DNA from: Pseudomonas migulae
GTDB lineage: Bacteria > Pseudomonadota > Gammaproteobacteria > Pseudomonadales > Pseudomonadaceae
DNA: 64,000 nucleotides
Assembly (NCBI RefSeq): GCF_024169315.1
Contig: NZ_JALJWR010000001.1
Coordinates: 2,687,501 to 2,751,500 of the forward strand
Direction: 5' to 3'
The notes under the pieces are model-generated. The model did no database searches, had not been told where the DNA came from, and saw only the letters and a program-made list of their open reading frames with translations. Of this stretch, positions 1 to 8,641 are shown one piece after another. How positions within the stretch are numbered: the stretch's first letter is position 1; the number at the start of each line of letters is the position of its first letter. Made by a program: the position numbers and the translations under genes.

Positions 1-1
1 T

Positions 2-3000
2 GCCGCGCTAAAAAAACAGTACGGTGTCGATGATGACGTCAGAACAACTTTCTTACATCTTTACTTGCCTAAAGAACGGCCCTGGTATGCCATCAACTTT
101 TCAGGTGGCGTCACCACTCGAACGGTCTCCCTGCTGGATGCCGCACTCCATAACTTCGCCCTTGGCGAAACCAGCGAAGCGGATTCCGATTTCATCAGTC
201 AGCCCGACGAGCGCGGGTTGTTCGACATCAAACCGATCAAACGCAAAATGTCGATTGCCCAGTTCCAGACCCTGTGTCGCGAACTGGACATCGGCGCCCG
301 CTATACCGAACACCTTGAAAGCTTTTTGCTGCCCGGCGATCCGGTGGCTGAGACGTATCTGAAAAACAAAGTCGTAGACAGCCAGAAAGCCGCGTTCACG
401 GCCGCGGCACAACAGGCCGTGATGACCGGCGACATCGAGCGCGACACCCTTCACCTGGTACTGGCCATGCTCGACGGCCAACGCAACCTCACCTTCAAAG
501 GCAAAACAGTACAGTTCGGCGAATTGTCGATCATGGGCACAGCATTGACCGGCATCGTGCTCATTTCGCCAGACCTCGAGCGAGCTCGCGAGGTCGCGCC
601 GATCATCGCTTACCTCCCTCAAGATCCGGAACATCCTCTGAAGGAGTACCCGTCGGTCACCGATTTCCTCAATGAACTGACCCGCCAGTTACGCGATAAC
701 GACTTCATCCCCTCCAGCGGAATGACCTATCGCCAGTACTTCAGCCAGTTCGTCGATCACTCCCAGCGCGGGGTGTTTTTTGCCGGGCTGCAACAACGCC
801 TGTTCAAGATTCAATGGCACAAGAAGGAGCCCCTGGATCAACGCCCGACATGGCGGGAAGAGCCCGTGCCCACCCCGCATCTGCAATTTGCCGTGGCACC
901 GGTCAACGGTGAACTCTGGAACCATCTTTACCAGAACAAACTGAACAAGATCCTTAACGACGCCAGGCACATCGCCGTGTCCACCGCCGACACCGACAGT
1001 AATGCCCGTTGGGCCTGGTGGGACAACTTCAAGAAAATAGCCTCGGACATCTTCAACGTCGCGCTGATGGTCGTCACCCCGTTCGTACCCGGCCTGGGTG
1101 AATTGATGATGGCGTACACCGCCTATCAGATCACCAGTGACGTCATCGAGTCGGTAGTGGACCTGGCCGAAGGTCTGTGGACCGAAGCCGCCGAACATAT
1201 CGTGTCCGTGGTGACGGATGTCGTGCAGTTGGCGATTTTCGCGGCGGGGGCCGAGCTAGGAAAAATCCCTCGATTGAGGATCTCGGCATTTATAGAAGGC
1301 CTGAAACCCGTTGTCCTCCCCGATGGTCAGCCCCGCCTGTGGCACCCCGATCTCACCCCCTACGCACTGCCGGACTTCACGTTACCGCCCGGCAGTCGCC
1401 CCGATGCATTGGGGCTTCATACCTATGAAGGCGAGCACATTCTGCCGCTGGACAAGCAGCATTACCTGGTCCAGCAGCAAGACCCGAAAACCGGGCGTTA
1501 TCGCGTCAAGCACCCACAACGCCCGAACGCCTATTTACCCGAGCTGGAACACAACGGCCTCGGCGCCTGGACCCATGAAGCGGAAACCCCGCGGACGTGG
1601 GACAGCCCGACGCTGATGCGGCGGCTCGGTCATGGCGTGGACGGATTCACTGACGTCGAGCTTGAACAAACCCGTATCAGCAGCGGTACCGAGGACGGCG
1701 AGCTGCGCCGGATGTACGTCGACAACAGCCCGCCGCCACCGTTCCTGGCGAACAGCCTAAAGCGTTTGCAGCTCCAGCGACAAACCCGGCAAGCCATTGA
1801 AAACATCCGCACCGGCCACACGCTGGAACCGACCGCGTACTGGTTCGAACCGCTGGCGACTTATCTGGAAGGCTGGCCGACGGAAAAAGCCCTGAAGGTC
1901 TACGAAAACGCCGACCTGACAGGCCACTCCCGTCACTATGGCAATGCCGAGGCAACACCGGCGAACACCCTCTCCGTCGGCCTCTCCCGCATCACGAGTG
2001 GTCAACTGCCCGAAAGCCTTGTCGACTTTCTCAGTGAAGACGAACTGCACAACCTGCTCGGCGATCACCCCGCTCAGCAGACGCCGGTCCAGGCCTTGCG
2101 CAATCGGCTGGCGGATCTGGCACGCACCCTCGAACCGGATATTTTCAATCAGCTCTACCGGGCAGCGGAAACCTCCGACAACCCCGCTGTTCAACTGCTT
2201 TGCACCACCTACCCGGACCTGCCGGCCAATGTGGCGCAGACACTACTGACCCGGGCCAGTGCCGCTGAACTTGAACGCATGACGGACCATCAGCAGATCC
2301 CGTTACGCCTGAAATCCCGGGCCCGTGAAGCGGCGTTCGAAGCACAAACCAATCATGCCTACGAAGGGTTCCAGGATGATGCGCAGATGGTGCCAGACAC
2401 GGAACGCCTGGTGCTGAACGCCCTGAGGGTTTTCACCGATTCGTTCAGTGATTTGCGTATCGACGTCTATGACGGCACGTACGACGGAGACTTGCGTTGC
2501 AGTGTTGGCAATGAGGACGCATCGACCCTGCGCAAACTGATCAGGGAACAGCCGGGGCAATACGCCGTTCATGACGGTTCAAACGTCCAACTGCATGAAG
2601 CCGATGATTTTTACGAGGCAGTCCTCAACGCGCTACCCGCCGACAAACGTGCTCGTCTGGGCTATCGACCCGGCGAGGGCGCGCAGTTCAAGCAGTGGGT
2701 GATGGTCAAGACCGAGGCACCCGCTGAACGTCGGACCGTAATGGCCGAGCCACCGATTCGCTCGACCCCGGACGTGCAGACCGAACGGTTACTGCGCGGC
2801 CCGAGCCTTTCTACCGTCGCCGCAACACCGGAACAACGGGTGCGAGACATTTATCCACACTTCAATGAACGGGAAGTCGCGGTATTTGTACGATCCCTGG
2901 GCGAGCCGGACGAAGCGCTCAAGACGCTCAAACGCCTGGACCGCGAGCTGTACGAACTGGGTGAAATCCTCAACAAATGGCGCTACCAGCAACCGGAGTC

Positions 3001-4765
3001 CTGGGGCCCAAACAGTTACGGATTTTTAGACGGTGGCGGTCAACATATTGCCGACCGGCTCATGGAATGTTTCCAAAGGAAGTCGACCGTATTCGGCGAA
3101 CGCAGCACGCGCGTTGAAGACGGTTACGCACTGGATCTTTCAGTGGAACTCAGCCGCTACGATCTCGAGTTGTGGTGGAAAAAACTGCCGGATATCCAGC
3201 GCTACCTCGATCAGATAGAAACCCTGAACCTGGACCGCACGACGTTTTCCGCCAACGCCGACGGCTTGCTGAAAAACTTTTCGAATCTGCGACAACTGAG
3301 TGCCAGGGGCTGCCAACTGACGCAACTGCCGGAAGGTATCGGCGCCATGCGTTTTCTGCGAACCCTGCGCCTGATGGGCAACCGGATCCGGCTGACGCCG
3401 CGTGCTGTCGAGCACCTCAAGCACCTGACCTACATGGAAACAATCAGGCTCGATGACAACCCGCAGCTGGGGTTACTGCCAAACGTCGAGCGCATGCCAA
3501 AACTGAAGACGCTGAGCTTGAGCAACACCGGCGCGACCGCCTGGCCTGATGGCTTGTTCAAAAAGCGTCGGCCACGGGGCTTTTATCTGGACCTGATGGA
3601 AAACCCTTTGACGGAGATTCCGATGGTCATTGCCGGCTCCGATGATGCGCGCATCGTGGCGCGAACGCGCCTTTTCGTGACGGACCTCTCGGACGCCAAC
3701 CGTCTCGCCTATCAGGACTACCGACGGTCGGTGGGGCTGAGCGCCACTCGGTCCTACTCGCCCGCTGCCGAACAGGCGATCAACCAATGGCCGATGTCTG
3801 ACGACTCCCAGTGGTGGAGCAGCAGTGCGACCGGGCTGGGGACCTTCAGGCAGGAAGCCTGGCACGACTTGATGAGCGAGCCCGATTCCGTCGATTTCTT
3901 CACCTTGATCCAGAAGCAGACACGCTCGGCCGATTACCAGGCGGGCGGCGACTTGCGCCAGCAACTCAGTGATCGGGTGTGGCGAATGATCGAGGCCATG
4001 GACCTGGACAGTGACCTGCGCACAGAGCTGTTCGAGATGGCGACCTCCCCCACCACCTGCGCCGACGCCGGTGCCCAGGTTTTCAACCACATGGGGATCA
4101 AGGTACTCACTGCCGAGGCCTACTCTCTGTCCACGTCAACCGCCATGCTGGAAAACCGGTTGGTCGCCCTGGCGAAAGGTGCCGCTCGCCTGATGCGAGT
4201 CGATGACATCGCGCGCGCCGATTTTGCCAGCCGTCCCGGCACGCCCGATGAAGTAGAGGTGTACCTCGCCTATGAAACCGGCCTGGCTGAACGCCTCGGC
4301 TTGCCCTGGCAATCGAATGCGATGCTGCATCGAACGGTGGCCGATGTCAGCGCAGAAACCCTTGATGCCGCCTTCGAGACCGTGATGTCGATGGAGGACG
4401 GCGACGGACTGGTCAACGCCATGCTCAACCAGGGCTTCTGGGAGAAATACCTGCGTGAGACCTATCCAAACGAGTTCAAGCGCAACAGCCGCCAGTATCA
4501 GCGCAAAAACGAACAGCTGGATGAGCTGCGTGAAGCACAGCGGGCCTGGGCTGATTCCACAGGGTTGCTGTTCACGCAACGCCAGTTGATCAGACAGCGC
4601 TTGCTGGACCTTGCCCGGCAACTGAACGTGCAGGAAAACACCGTGCTCACGGGCGCGAACATGACCGATGCGGTGTACGAAGGATTACAAAACGACATCG
4701 GTTACGAGGAACAACAACTGAGCAGAAGGTTGACGCTCGAGGCCCTGCAACGGGCCGGACAGTAG
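2..4765 (+). CDS. LRR/NEL-domain effector-like toxin (5' end outside window)
   Basis: Very large protein, open in frame from base 2, so the true start lies left of the window; a TTG at 65 is not a credible start because coding sequence continues upstream. Residue numbers here count from that TTG. A long N-terminal part resembles the DUF6543/dermonecrotic-toxin-like region of large Pseudomonas toxins and carries a hydrophobic stretch at about 328-400 that could insert into membrane. A short leucine-rich repeat block lies at about 1050-1165 (LRQLSARGCQLTQLP, LRTLRLMGNRI). The C-terminal ~300 residues look like a novel E3 ligase (NEL) domain of the IpaH/SspH type; the TCADAG motif has Cys at about 1332, codon 4058-4060, matching the catalytic C-x-D. 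In this family the domain ubiquitinates eukaryotic proteins. No secretion genes are adjacent. Domain calls are by motif, not by search. Confidence 0.8.
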   Translation, partial: AALKKQYGVDDDVRTTFLHLYLPKERPWYAINFSGGVTTRTVSLLDAALHNFALGETSEADSDFISQPDERGLFDIKPIKRKMSIAQFQTLCRELDIGARYTEHLESFLLPGDPVAETYLKNKVVDSQKAAFTAAAQQAVMTGDIERDTLHLVLAMLDGQRNLTFKGKTVQFGELSIMGTALTGIVLISPDLERAREVAPIIAYLPQDPEHPLKEYPSVTDFLNELTRQLRDNDFIPSSGMTYRQYFSQFVDHSQRGVFFAGLQQRLFKIQWHKKEPLDQRPTWREEPVPTPHLQFAVAPVNGELWNHLYQNKLNKILNDARHIAVSTADTDSNARWAWWDNFKKIASDIFNVALMVVTPFVPGLGELMMAYTAYQITSDVIESVVDLAEGLWTEAAEHIVSVVTDVVQLAIFAAGAELGKIPRLRISAFIEGLKPVVLPDGQPRLWHPDLTPYALPDFTLPPGSRPDALGLHTYEGEHILPLDKQHYLVQQQDPKTGRYRVKHPQRPNAYLPELEHNGLGAWTHEAETPRTWDSPTLMRRLGHGVDGFTDVELEQTRISSGTEDGELRRMYVDNSPPPPFLANSLKRLQLQRQTRQAIENIRTGHTLEPTAYWFEPLATYLEGWPTEKALKVYENADLTGHSRHYGNAEATPANTLSVGLSRITSGQLPESLVDFLSEDELHNLLGDHPAQQTPVQALRNRLADLARTLEPDIFNQLYRAAETSDNPAVQLLCTTYPDLPANVAQTLLTRASAAELERMTDHQQIPLRLKSRAREAAFEAQTNHAYEGFQDDAQMVPDTERLVLNALRVFTDSFSDLRIDVYDGTYDGDLRCSVGNEDASTLRKLIREQPGQYAVHDGSNVQLHEADDFYEAVLNALPADKRARLGYRPGEGAQFKQWVMVKTEAPAERRTVMAEPPIRSTPDVQTERLLRGPSLSTVAATPEQRVRDIYPHFNEREVAVFVRSLGEPDEALKTLKRLDRELYELGEILNKWRYQQPESWGPNSYGFLDGGGQHIADRLMECFQRKSTVFGERSTRVEDGYALDLSVELSRYDLELWWKKLPDIQRYLDQIETLNLDRTTFSANADGLLKNFSNLRQLSARGCQLTQLPEGIGAMRFLRTLRLMGNRIRLTPRAVEHLKHLTYMETIRLDDNPQLGLLPNVERMPKLKTLSLSNTGATAWPDGLFKKRRPRGFYLDLMENPLTEIPMVIAGSDDARIVARTRLFVTDLSDANRLAYQDYRRSVGLSATRSYSPAAEQAINQWPMSDDSQWWSSSATGLGTFRQEAWHDLMSEPDSVDFFTLIQKQTRSADYQAGGDLRQQLSDRVWRMIEAMDLDSDLRTELFEMATSPTTCADAGAQVFNHMGIKVLTAEAYSLSTSTAMLENRLVALAKGAARLMRVDDIARADFASRPGTPDEVEVYLAYETGLAERLGLPWQSNAMLHRTVADVSAETLDAAFETVMSMEDGDGLVNAMLNQGFWEKYLRETYPNEFKRNSRQYQRKNEQLDELREAQRAWADSTGLLFTQRQLIRQRLLDLARQLNVQENTVLTGANMTDAVYEGLQNDIGYEEQQLSRRLTLEALQRAGQ

Positions 4766-4775
4766 TCGATCAATG

Positions 4776-4815
4776 ACGTCCCTGAAGGTGCTTCGCGAGA
4801 CACCTTCAGGGACGT
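4776..4815. terminator. Bidirectional hairpin between convergent toxin and fimbrial genes
   Basis: Perfect 15-bp inverted repeat (ACGTCCCTGAAGGTG and its complement) with a 10-base loop, placed exactly between the stop codons of two convergent genes. There is no strong T run, so it may act as a transcript-end stabiliser rather than a classical intrinsic terminator. Confidence 0.6.
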
Positions 4816-4819
4816 GCAT

Positions 4820-6076
4820 TCACACCTCCGAGTCCCAGATAACATTGACCCAGCCCGAATATTGCCGGGACCGCCGCGGCTGGATCATCTCCCCGACTTC
4901 GTCCTGGGGAATCTCGAAGTGCAGCGTGCCCGGTTTGCGGTCCACATAGATGCCTGGCTGAAACAGGTCGGTACCGCTGCCATCAATAAACAATCGGCGG
5001 CGATTGACGGCTTGCCCGTCAGCGTCGGTCAACCCATGGGGCAGGCTCACACTGATCAACAGCGGTACGGCATGACCGGACAGGGGCTCATACAAAGCGC
5101 AGGTCTTGCTGTCTTGTGAGTGCTGACATTCCACGTTCATCTTGAACCGTGAGCTGGCGGAAATATTGAACGTCTGGTCGCGGAACAGGCGCGTCGGCTT
5201 GCGCCCCTGGGTGAGCCAGGATTGCCAGCCACCCTGGGGGAGCAACTCCACGCGATCACCGCCCGGTGGCACTGCGACTTTCAACGTGTGCTGGACCTCC
5301 AGCTCAAAGTTCAAGAGCATCTCGGTATCGTTGGGAACCATGACATCACCCATATCGAAGTCGCCCCCGGGGCCAACGCGATAACTCAAGGCACCCGTAT
5401 AGGAACCTGATGACATGCCCAGTGGATTTGGCGTTCGAAGTTCGTAGGCAAAATCCAGATAGTTGTAAGCCATTGCCGGAATGGGAAACAGGGTCGACTT
5501 GAGACAGGTACCTGCGACAGGCGTCCTCCAGAAAAAAGCGTAGGAGTAAGGGGAGTAGAATCCAACGCCACTGTACTCGCAGGGCGGGGGGGCATAGACC
5601 CAGCTCGACTGGGTCCACAATTTCTGGTGCGCTTCACTCTCCGGCGCACCTGTCAGATTGGTGGCCGTATGGCTTAGAGAGTACTGTGAGCCGAACCCTG
5701 CAATGCGTACCTCCACTTGCTCCGACTCTCCTGTATTGATGTTCCTCACCGTCAGGGAGCGCCACTGTGCCGGCACGCTAAAGATGGCATTACTGCGTGG
5801 CTCAGTGTCAGGCAGAAGCGGCCTTGTTGACTCGAATCTCAGGGGTAGCCGAATACTGAACATGTTCAGCCGATTACACTCGACCGGGTTGGACAGGCAA
5901 TACCCACTGTTCGGTGTTTGATTGATGAATTTGTTGTCCATGGGCTTCGATGAATCCGGCCGGAACAGCGCCTTGATGTCCGTGGAAGCACACATTGCCG
6001 GTTCAATGCTCCCTGCAAGCAACACCATGACCCAGAGAAAACGGCTGGATTTTCTTGATATTTTTTTGAAGTTCAT
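4820..6076 (-). CDS. CfaE/CblD-family fimbrial tip adhesin, second copy
   Basis: Predicted minor tip adhesin of an alpha-class (CS1/CFA-I/cable pilus type) fimbria, 418 aa. It starts with a signal peptide (MNFKKISRKSSRFLWVMVLLAG, cleavage probably after ...MCA). It shares blocks with the paralogue at 7375-8622: ALFRPD or ATFRPD near the N terminus, FRDQTFNISASSRFKM, GTLHFE, and the same last residues (IWDSEV or VIWDSEV). It is the last gene of the operon, 10 bases after the pilin-like gene at 6087-6587. Family proteins sit at the fibre tip and start assembly at the usher. Having two different tip proteins in one operon suggests alternative receptor specificities (inference). Confidence 0.85.
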   Translation of the reverse strand: MNFKKISRKSSRFLWVMVLLAGSIEPAMCASTDIKALFRPDSSKPMDNKFINQTPNSGYCLSNPVECNRLNMFSIRLPLRFESTRPLLPDTEPRSNAIFSVPAQWRSLTVRNINTGESEQVEVRIAGFGSQYSLSHTATNLTGAPESEAHQKLWTQSSWVYAPPPCEYSGVGFYSPYSYAFFWRTPVAGTCLKSTLFPIPAMAYNYLDFAYELRTPNPLGMSSGSYTGALSYRVGPGGDFDMGDVMVPNDTEMLLNFELEVQHTLKVAVPPGGDRVELLPQGGWQSWLTQGRKPTRLFRDQTFNISASSRFKMNVECQHSQDSKTCALYEPLSGHAVPLLISVSLPHGLTDADGQAVNRRRLFIDGSGTDLFQPGIYVDRKPGTLHFEIPQDEVGEMIQPRRSRQYSGWVNVIWDSEV

Positions 6077-6086
6077 CGCCTCTCAC

Positions 6087-6587
6087 TCAAGCCCCCGGCA
6101 ATACCGCATTGAAGATCAAATTAATGCTGCCAAAATAGTTGCCGGGTTTGTAAACACCGTCGGCAGGTGGCATGGGAACAACTTCCAACAACACGCGTTG
6201 CCCCGTCGCCGCTTCGCTCAAAGAAACCACTTCCAGGTTTTCCAGCTCGTTCAATAACCGGCCGTTGAATAACACCTGCAAGGCAATGTCGTGGGCATTC
6301 GTCCCGTTGGACAAATACGCCCTGCCTTCAAGTCGCGCCTCGATAGAGCCGGCTTCATTCTTCACATCAAAATATTTTCGCAAGCCACCCAAGGTCGATG
6401 CTGTCAGGTTCCAGGGCAGTTGTTGTTCGCGGTGGATCCAGCCGGGGTCAGCGGGAATGACATAAAACGCCTGCGTCGGGATCGTTACGAATACATCGAA
6501 CACATGGACTTCCCGAGCAGCAAACACCGACAGGCTGGCCCACGCGAACGCCGTAGCGACAAGCGCCCGTGAAAGTTTCTTGAACAT
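6087..6587 (-). CDS. CS1-type fimbrial subunit (pilin-like), second copy
   Basis: Small secreted protein of 166 aa with an N-terminal signal peptide ending in VFAA. It has the layout of CS1/CFA-I pilins (VFVTIPTQAFYVIPAD after the signal; NGRLLNELENLEVV in the middle). It is a diverged relative of the first-position pilin at 11275-11772: both begin MFKK and have a comparable length. Four bases separate it from the chaperone stop and 10 from the following tip adhesin, so it is translationally linked to both. It may be a minor subunit or adaptor for the second tip adhesin, or an alternative shaft pilin; the sequence does not decide. Confidence 0.75.
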   Translation of the reverse strand: MFKKLSRALVATAFAWASLSVFAAREVHVFDVFVTIPTQAFYVIPADPGWIHREQQLPWNLTASTLGGLRKYFDVKNEAGSIEARLEGRAYLSNGTNAHDIALQVLFNGRLLNELENLEVVSLSEAATGQRVLLEVVPMPPADGVYKPGNYFGSINLIFNAVLPGA

Positions 6588-6591
6588 GGCG

Positions 6592-7332
6592 TTATCCCTT
6601 CACATCAAGTTTTTTGCTTTTCTCGCCTTCCACCAGCGTGAAGTGGTACTGACGACCCGCCTGTTTCTCGAAGGTGAACGTTCGGCCCGCGAGAATGTGG
6701 TGTTTGGTGGTGGGTTGGCAGTCTTGTTCGTTCTTGATCGAGCAGTCGCGAAACTCATCGATCACCACCACGGTGTTGCCGTTGTTGCGGATCCGATAGG
6801 TGCCCGCGTCATGCTCGATTGCACTGTCGAAACGCGCGTCTTTGGGCCGGACAAAAAACACCGCGCCATAACCGGCCAACACGGTGACCCCGGCAGACAA
6901 CTCTTTTTTGTAGTCTTCGCGCTCTTCACCGGAGAGGGCGAATTCGTCCTCTTTCTCTGGCACCACGGGCACGAAGCGCACGCGGAAATAGCGCTCTTTG
7001 TCACGCTCGCCCATGAACAAAAGACGCGTGCCCTGCATGCCATTGGCCGGCACGATCAACCGCGCCGGGCTGGCCATCAGGCCATCGCGGGAATTGCCGT
7101 CGGCGTGGGTCTTGAGCGGCACTTCCTGCGATGTGCCATCGGCGTTGTAAAGAATCTCGAGGATGTTGACCTTGACGAACGCGGTGCTGTCGCCGCCATT
7201 GAACACGCGTTTCAAGTAGGTACTTTTGTCCCCGTCCAGATAGTCATATACGGTGCCGATATTGATGCTTGGAGCGGCGTGGGCCACCTGGGCGAGCAGA
7301 CAAAAACCAACAGTTGCCAACAGACGTTTCAT
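6592..7332 (-). CDS. Alpha-fimbrial periplasmic chaperone (CfaA-like)
   Basis: 246-aa periplasmic protein with signal peptide MKRLLATVGFCLLAQVAHA. The body looks like the two immunoglobulin-like domains of fimbrial chaperones: a conserved Arg in LIVPANGMQGTRLLFMG, followed by KERYFRVRFVPVVP, the region that donates a strand to pilins. It is expected to fold and deliver all four pilin and adhesin subunits of the operon to the usher. It is the only chaperone gene here, lying 42 bases after the first tip adhesin and 4 bases before the second pilin-like gene. Confidence 0.85.
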   Translation of the reverse strand: MKRLLATVGFCLLAQVAHAAPSINIGTVYDYLDGDKSTYLKRVFNGGDSTAFVKVNILEILYNADGTSQEVPLKTHADGNSRDGLMASPARLIVPANGMQGTRLLFMGERDKERYFRVRFVPVVPEKEDEFALSGEEREDYKKELSAGVTVLAGYGAVFFVRPKDARFDSAIEHDAGTYRIRNNGNTVVVIDEFRDCSIKNEQDCQPTTKHHILAGRTFTFEKQAGRQYHFTLVEGEKSKKLDVKG

Positions 7333-7374
7333 CGTCCTGTACCTCGTTGAATGGATGTGCAGTTGCGCAAAGTC

Positions 7375-8622
7375 TTAAACTTCGGAGTCCCAGATAATCG
7401 TGACCTGGGCTGAGAATTGTTTGGGCTGCCCCGGTTGGATCATTGCAGCCACGTGATGCGGTAACACTTCAAAGTGCAATGTTCCCGGTTTGCGATCGAC
7501 ATAGAACCCCGGCTGAAAAACTGGCTGTTCATTCGTACTTAACAAACGACGGTCGACGGTTTGCCCGCTGGCGTCGGTCAAACCGTGGGGCAGACTTACG
7601 CTGGTGAGCAATTGCACGCGTATCCCATCGCTCAATTGGCAGTTACCACTCGCCGCCGGAGAACACTCCAACTTCATTTTGAAACGCGAACTCGCGGAAA
7701 TATTGAAAGTCTGGTCCTTGAACAGACGCGTCGGTTTTCGACCTTGTTGCAACCAACTCTGCCAGCCGCCCAAAGGCTCTAATTCAACGCGATTTCCACC
7801 GGGGGGAACTTCAACTTTGAGGGTATGATCAACCCGCAACTTGAAATCAAGCGTGACGATGGATTCGTCGGTCAACATGACGTCCCCCATGTCGAAATCC
7901 TGGTGGGGACCGAGGGTGTAATTCATGCTGCCGGAATAGGTTCCACTCGACATTGCCAATGGGTTGGGGGTGCGCATTTCATAGGCGAAATCAAGGTAGT
8001 CATATCTGAATTCTGGAATCAGGTACTTGGCCTTTTTTGCGCATACAGTGTCGGCAGGTACCAGCCAAAATGCCGCGTAGTGAAAGAGTCCCCAATCGGC
8101 CGAACCGCTATACCCACAACCTGGCGGTGGATACGACCAATAGCTTCCTTCCCATAACATTCCGTGTGCGTCTGTCCAGTCCACACCGCCCCCTACCAGC
8201 TCCGATACGGATTGCTTGGTGAACCACAGCACGCCGATGCCGGCAATTCGAATTTCGACGGTTTCGGCTTCCCCGGTTTGCTCATTGACGACCTGCAGGG
8301 ACCGCCAGCTGGAGGGCACCTTGAACATCGCCCCCTTGCGCGGATCGGTATGGTTGCCTGGAATCGGCGCATTGGAGTTGAACTTGATCGGCAGTTGCAG
8401 GCTGAATATGTTCTGCTGTTCACATCCGATGGGGTACCTCAAGCAGTAACCCTCACTCGGCGTGGTGTTCTTGAACTTGTTCTCATGGGGTTTTGTCGGG
8501 TCGGGCCGAAAGGTTGCGCTGACGTCCTTGACGATCGCGTTCGCCATCCCCGAAAAGCCCAGCATCACGCCCGTCAACAACGAACCAACGGCCACCTGGA
8601 TGAATCTGTCTGTCTTGCTCAC
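7375..8622 (-). CDS. CfaE/CblD-family fimbrial tip adhesin, first copy
   Basis: Tip adhesin paralogue of the 4820-6076 gene, sharing ATFRPD, PSEGYCLRYP, FKDQTFNISASSRFKM and GTLHFE and ending in IIWDSEV. I place the start at the GTG at 8622, 20 bases downstream of the usher stop, because the signal peptide (SKTDRFIQVAVGSLLTGV...GMANA) follows at once. An in-frame ATG at 8673 would add 17 residues and overlap the usher by 32 bases without a visible ribosome site. It has several Cys residues in the N-terminal half, as expected for a disulfide-stabilised adhesin domain. Confidence 0.82.
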   Translation of the reverse strand: MSKTDRFIQVAVGSLLTGVMLGFSGMANAIVKDVSATFRPDPTKPHENKFKNTTPSEGYCLRYPIGCEQQNIFSLQLPIKFNSNAPIPGNHTDPRKGAMFKVPSSWRSLQVVNEQTGEAETVEIRIAGIGVLWFTKQSVSELVGGGVDWTDAHGMLWEGSYWSYPPPGCGYSGSADWGLFHYAAFWLVPADTVCAKKAKYLIPEFRYDYLDFAYEMRTPNPLAMSSGTYSGSMNYTLGPHQDFDMGDVMLTDESIVTLDFKLRVDHTLKVEVPPGGNRVELEPLGGWQSWLQQGRKPTRLFKDQTFNISASSRFKMKLECSPAASGNCQLSDGIRVQLLTSVSLPHGLTDASGQTVDRRLLSTNEQPVFQPGFYVDRKPGTLHFEVLPHHVAAMIQPGQPKQFSAQVTIIWDSEV

Positions 8623-8641
8623 GTTGTCGTTACCCACGTCG

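Noticed and set aside
65-4765. TTG at 65 as the true start of the left toxin gene
   Set aside because: The frame remains open to base 2 with normal coding composition, so the start is outside the window.
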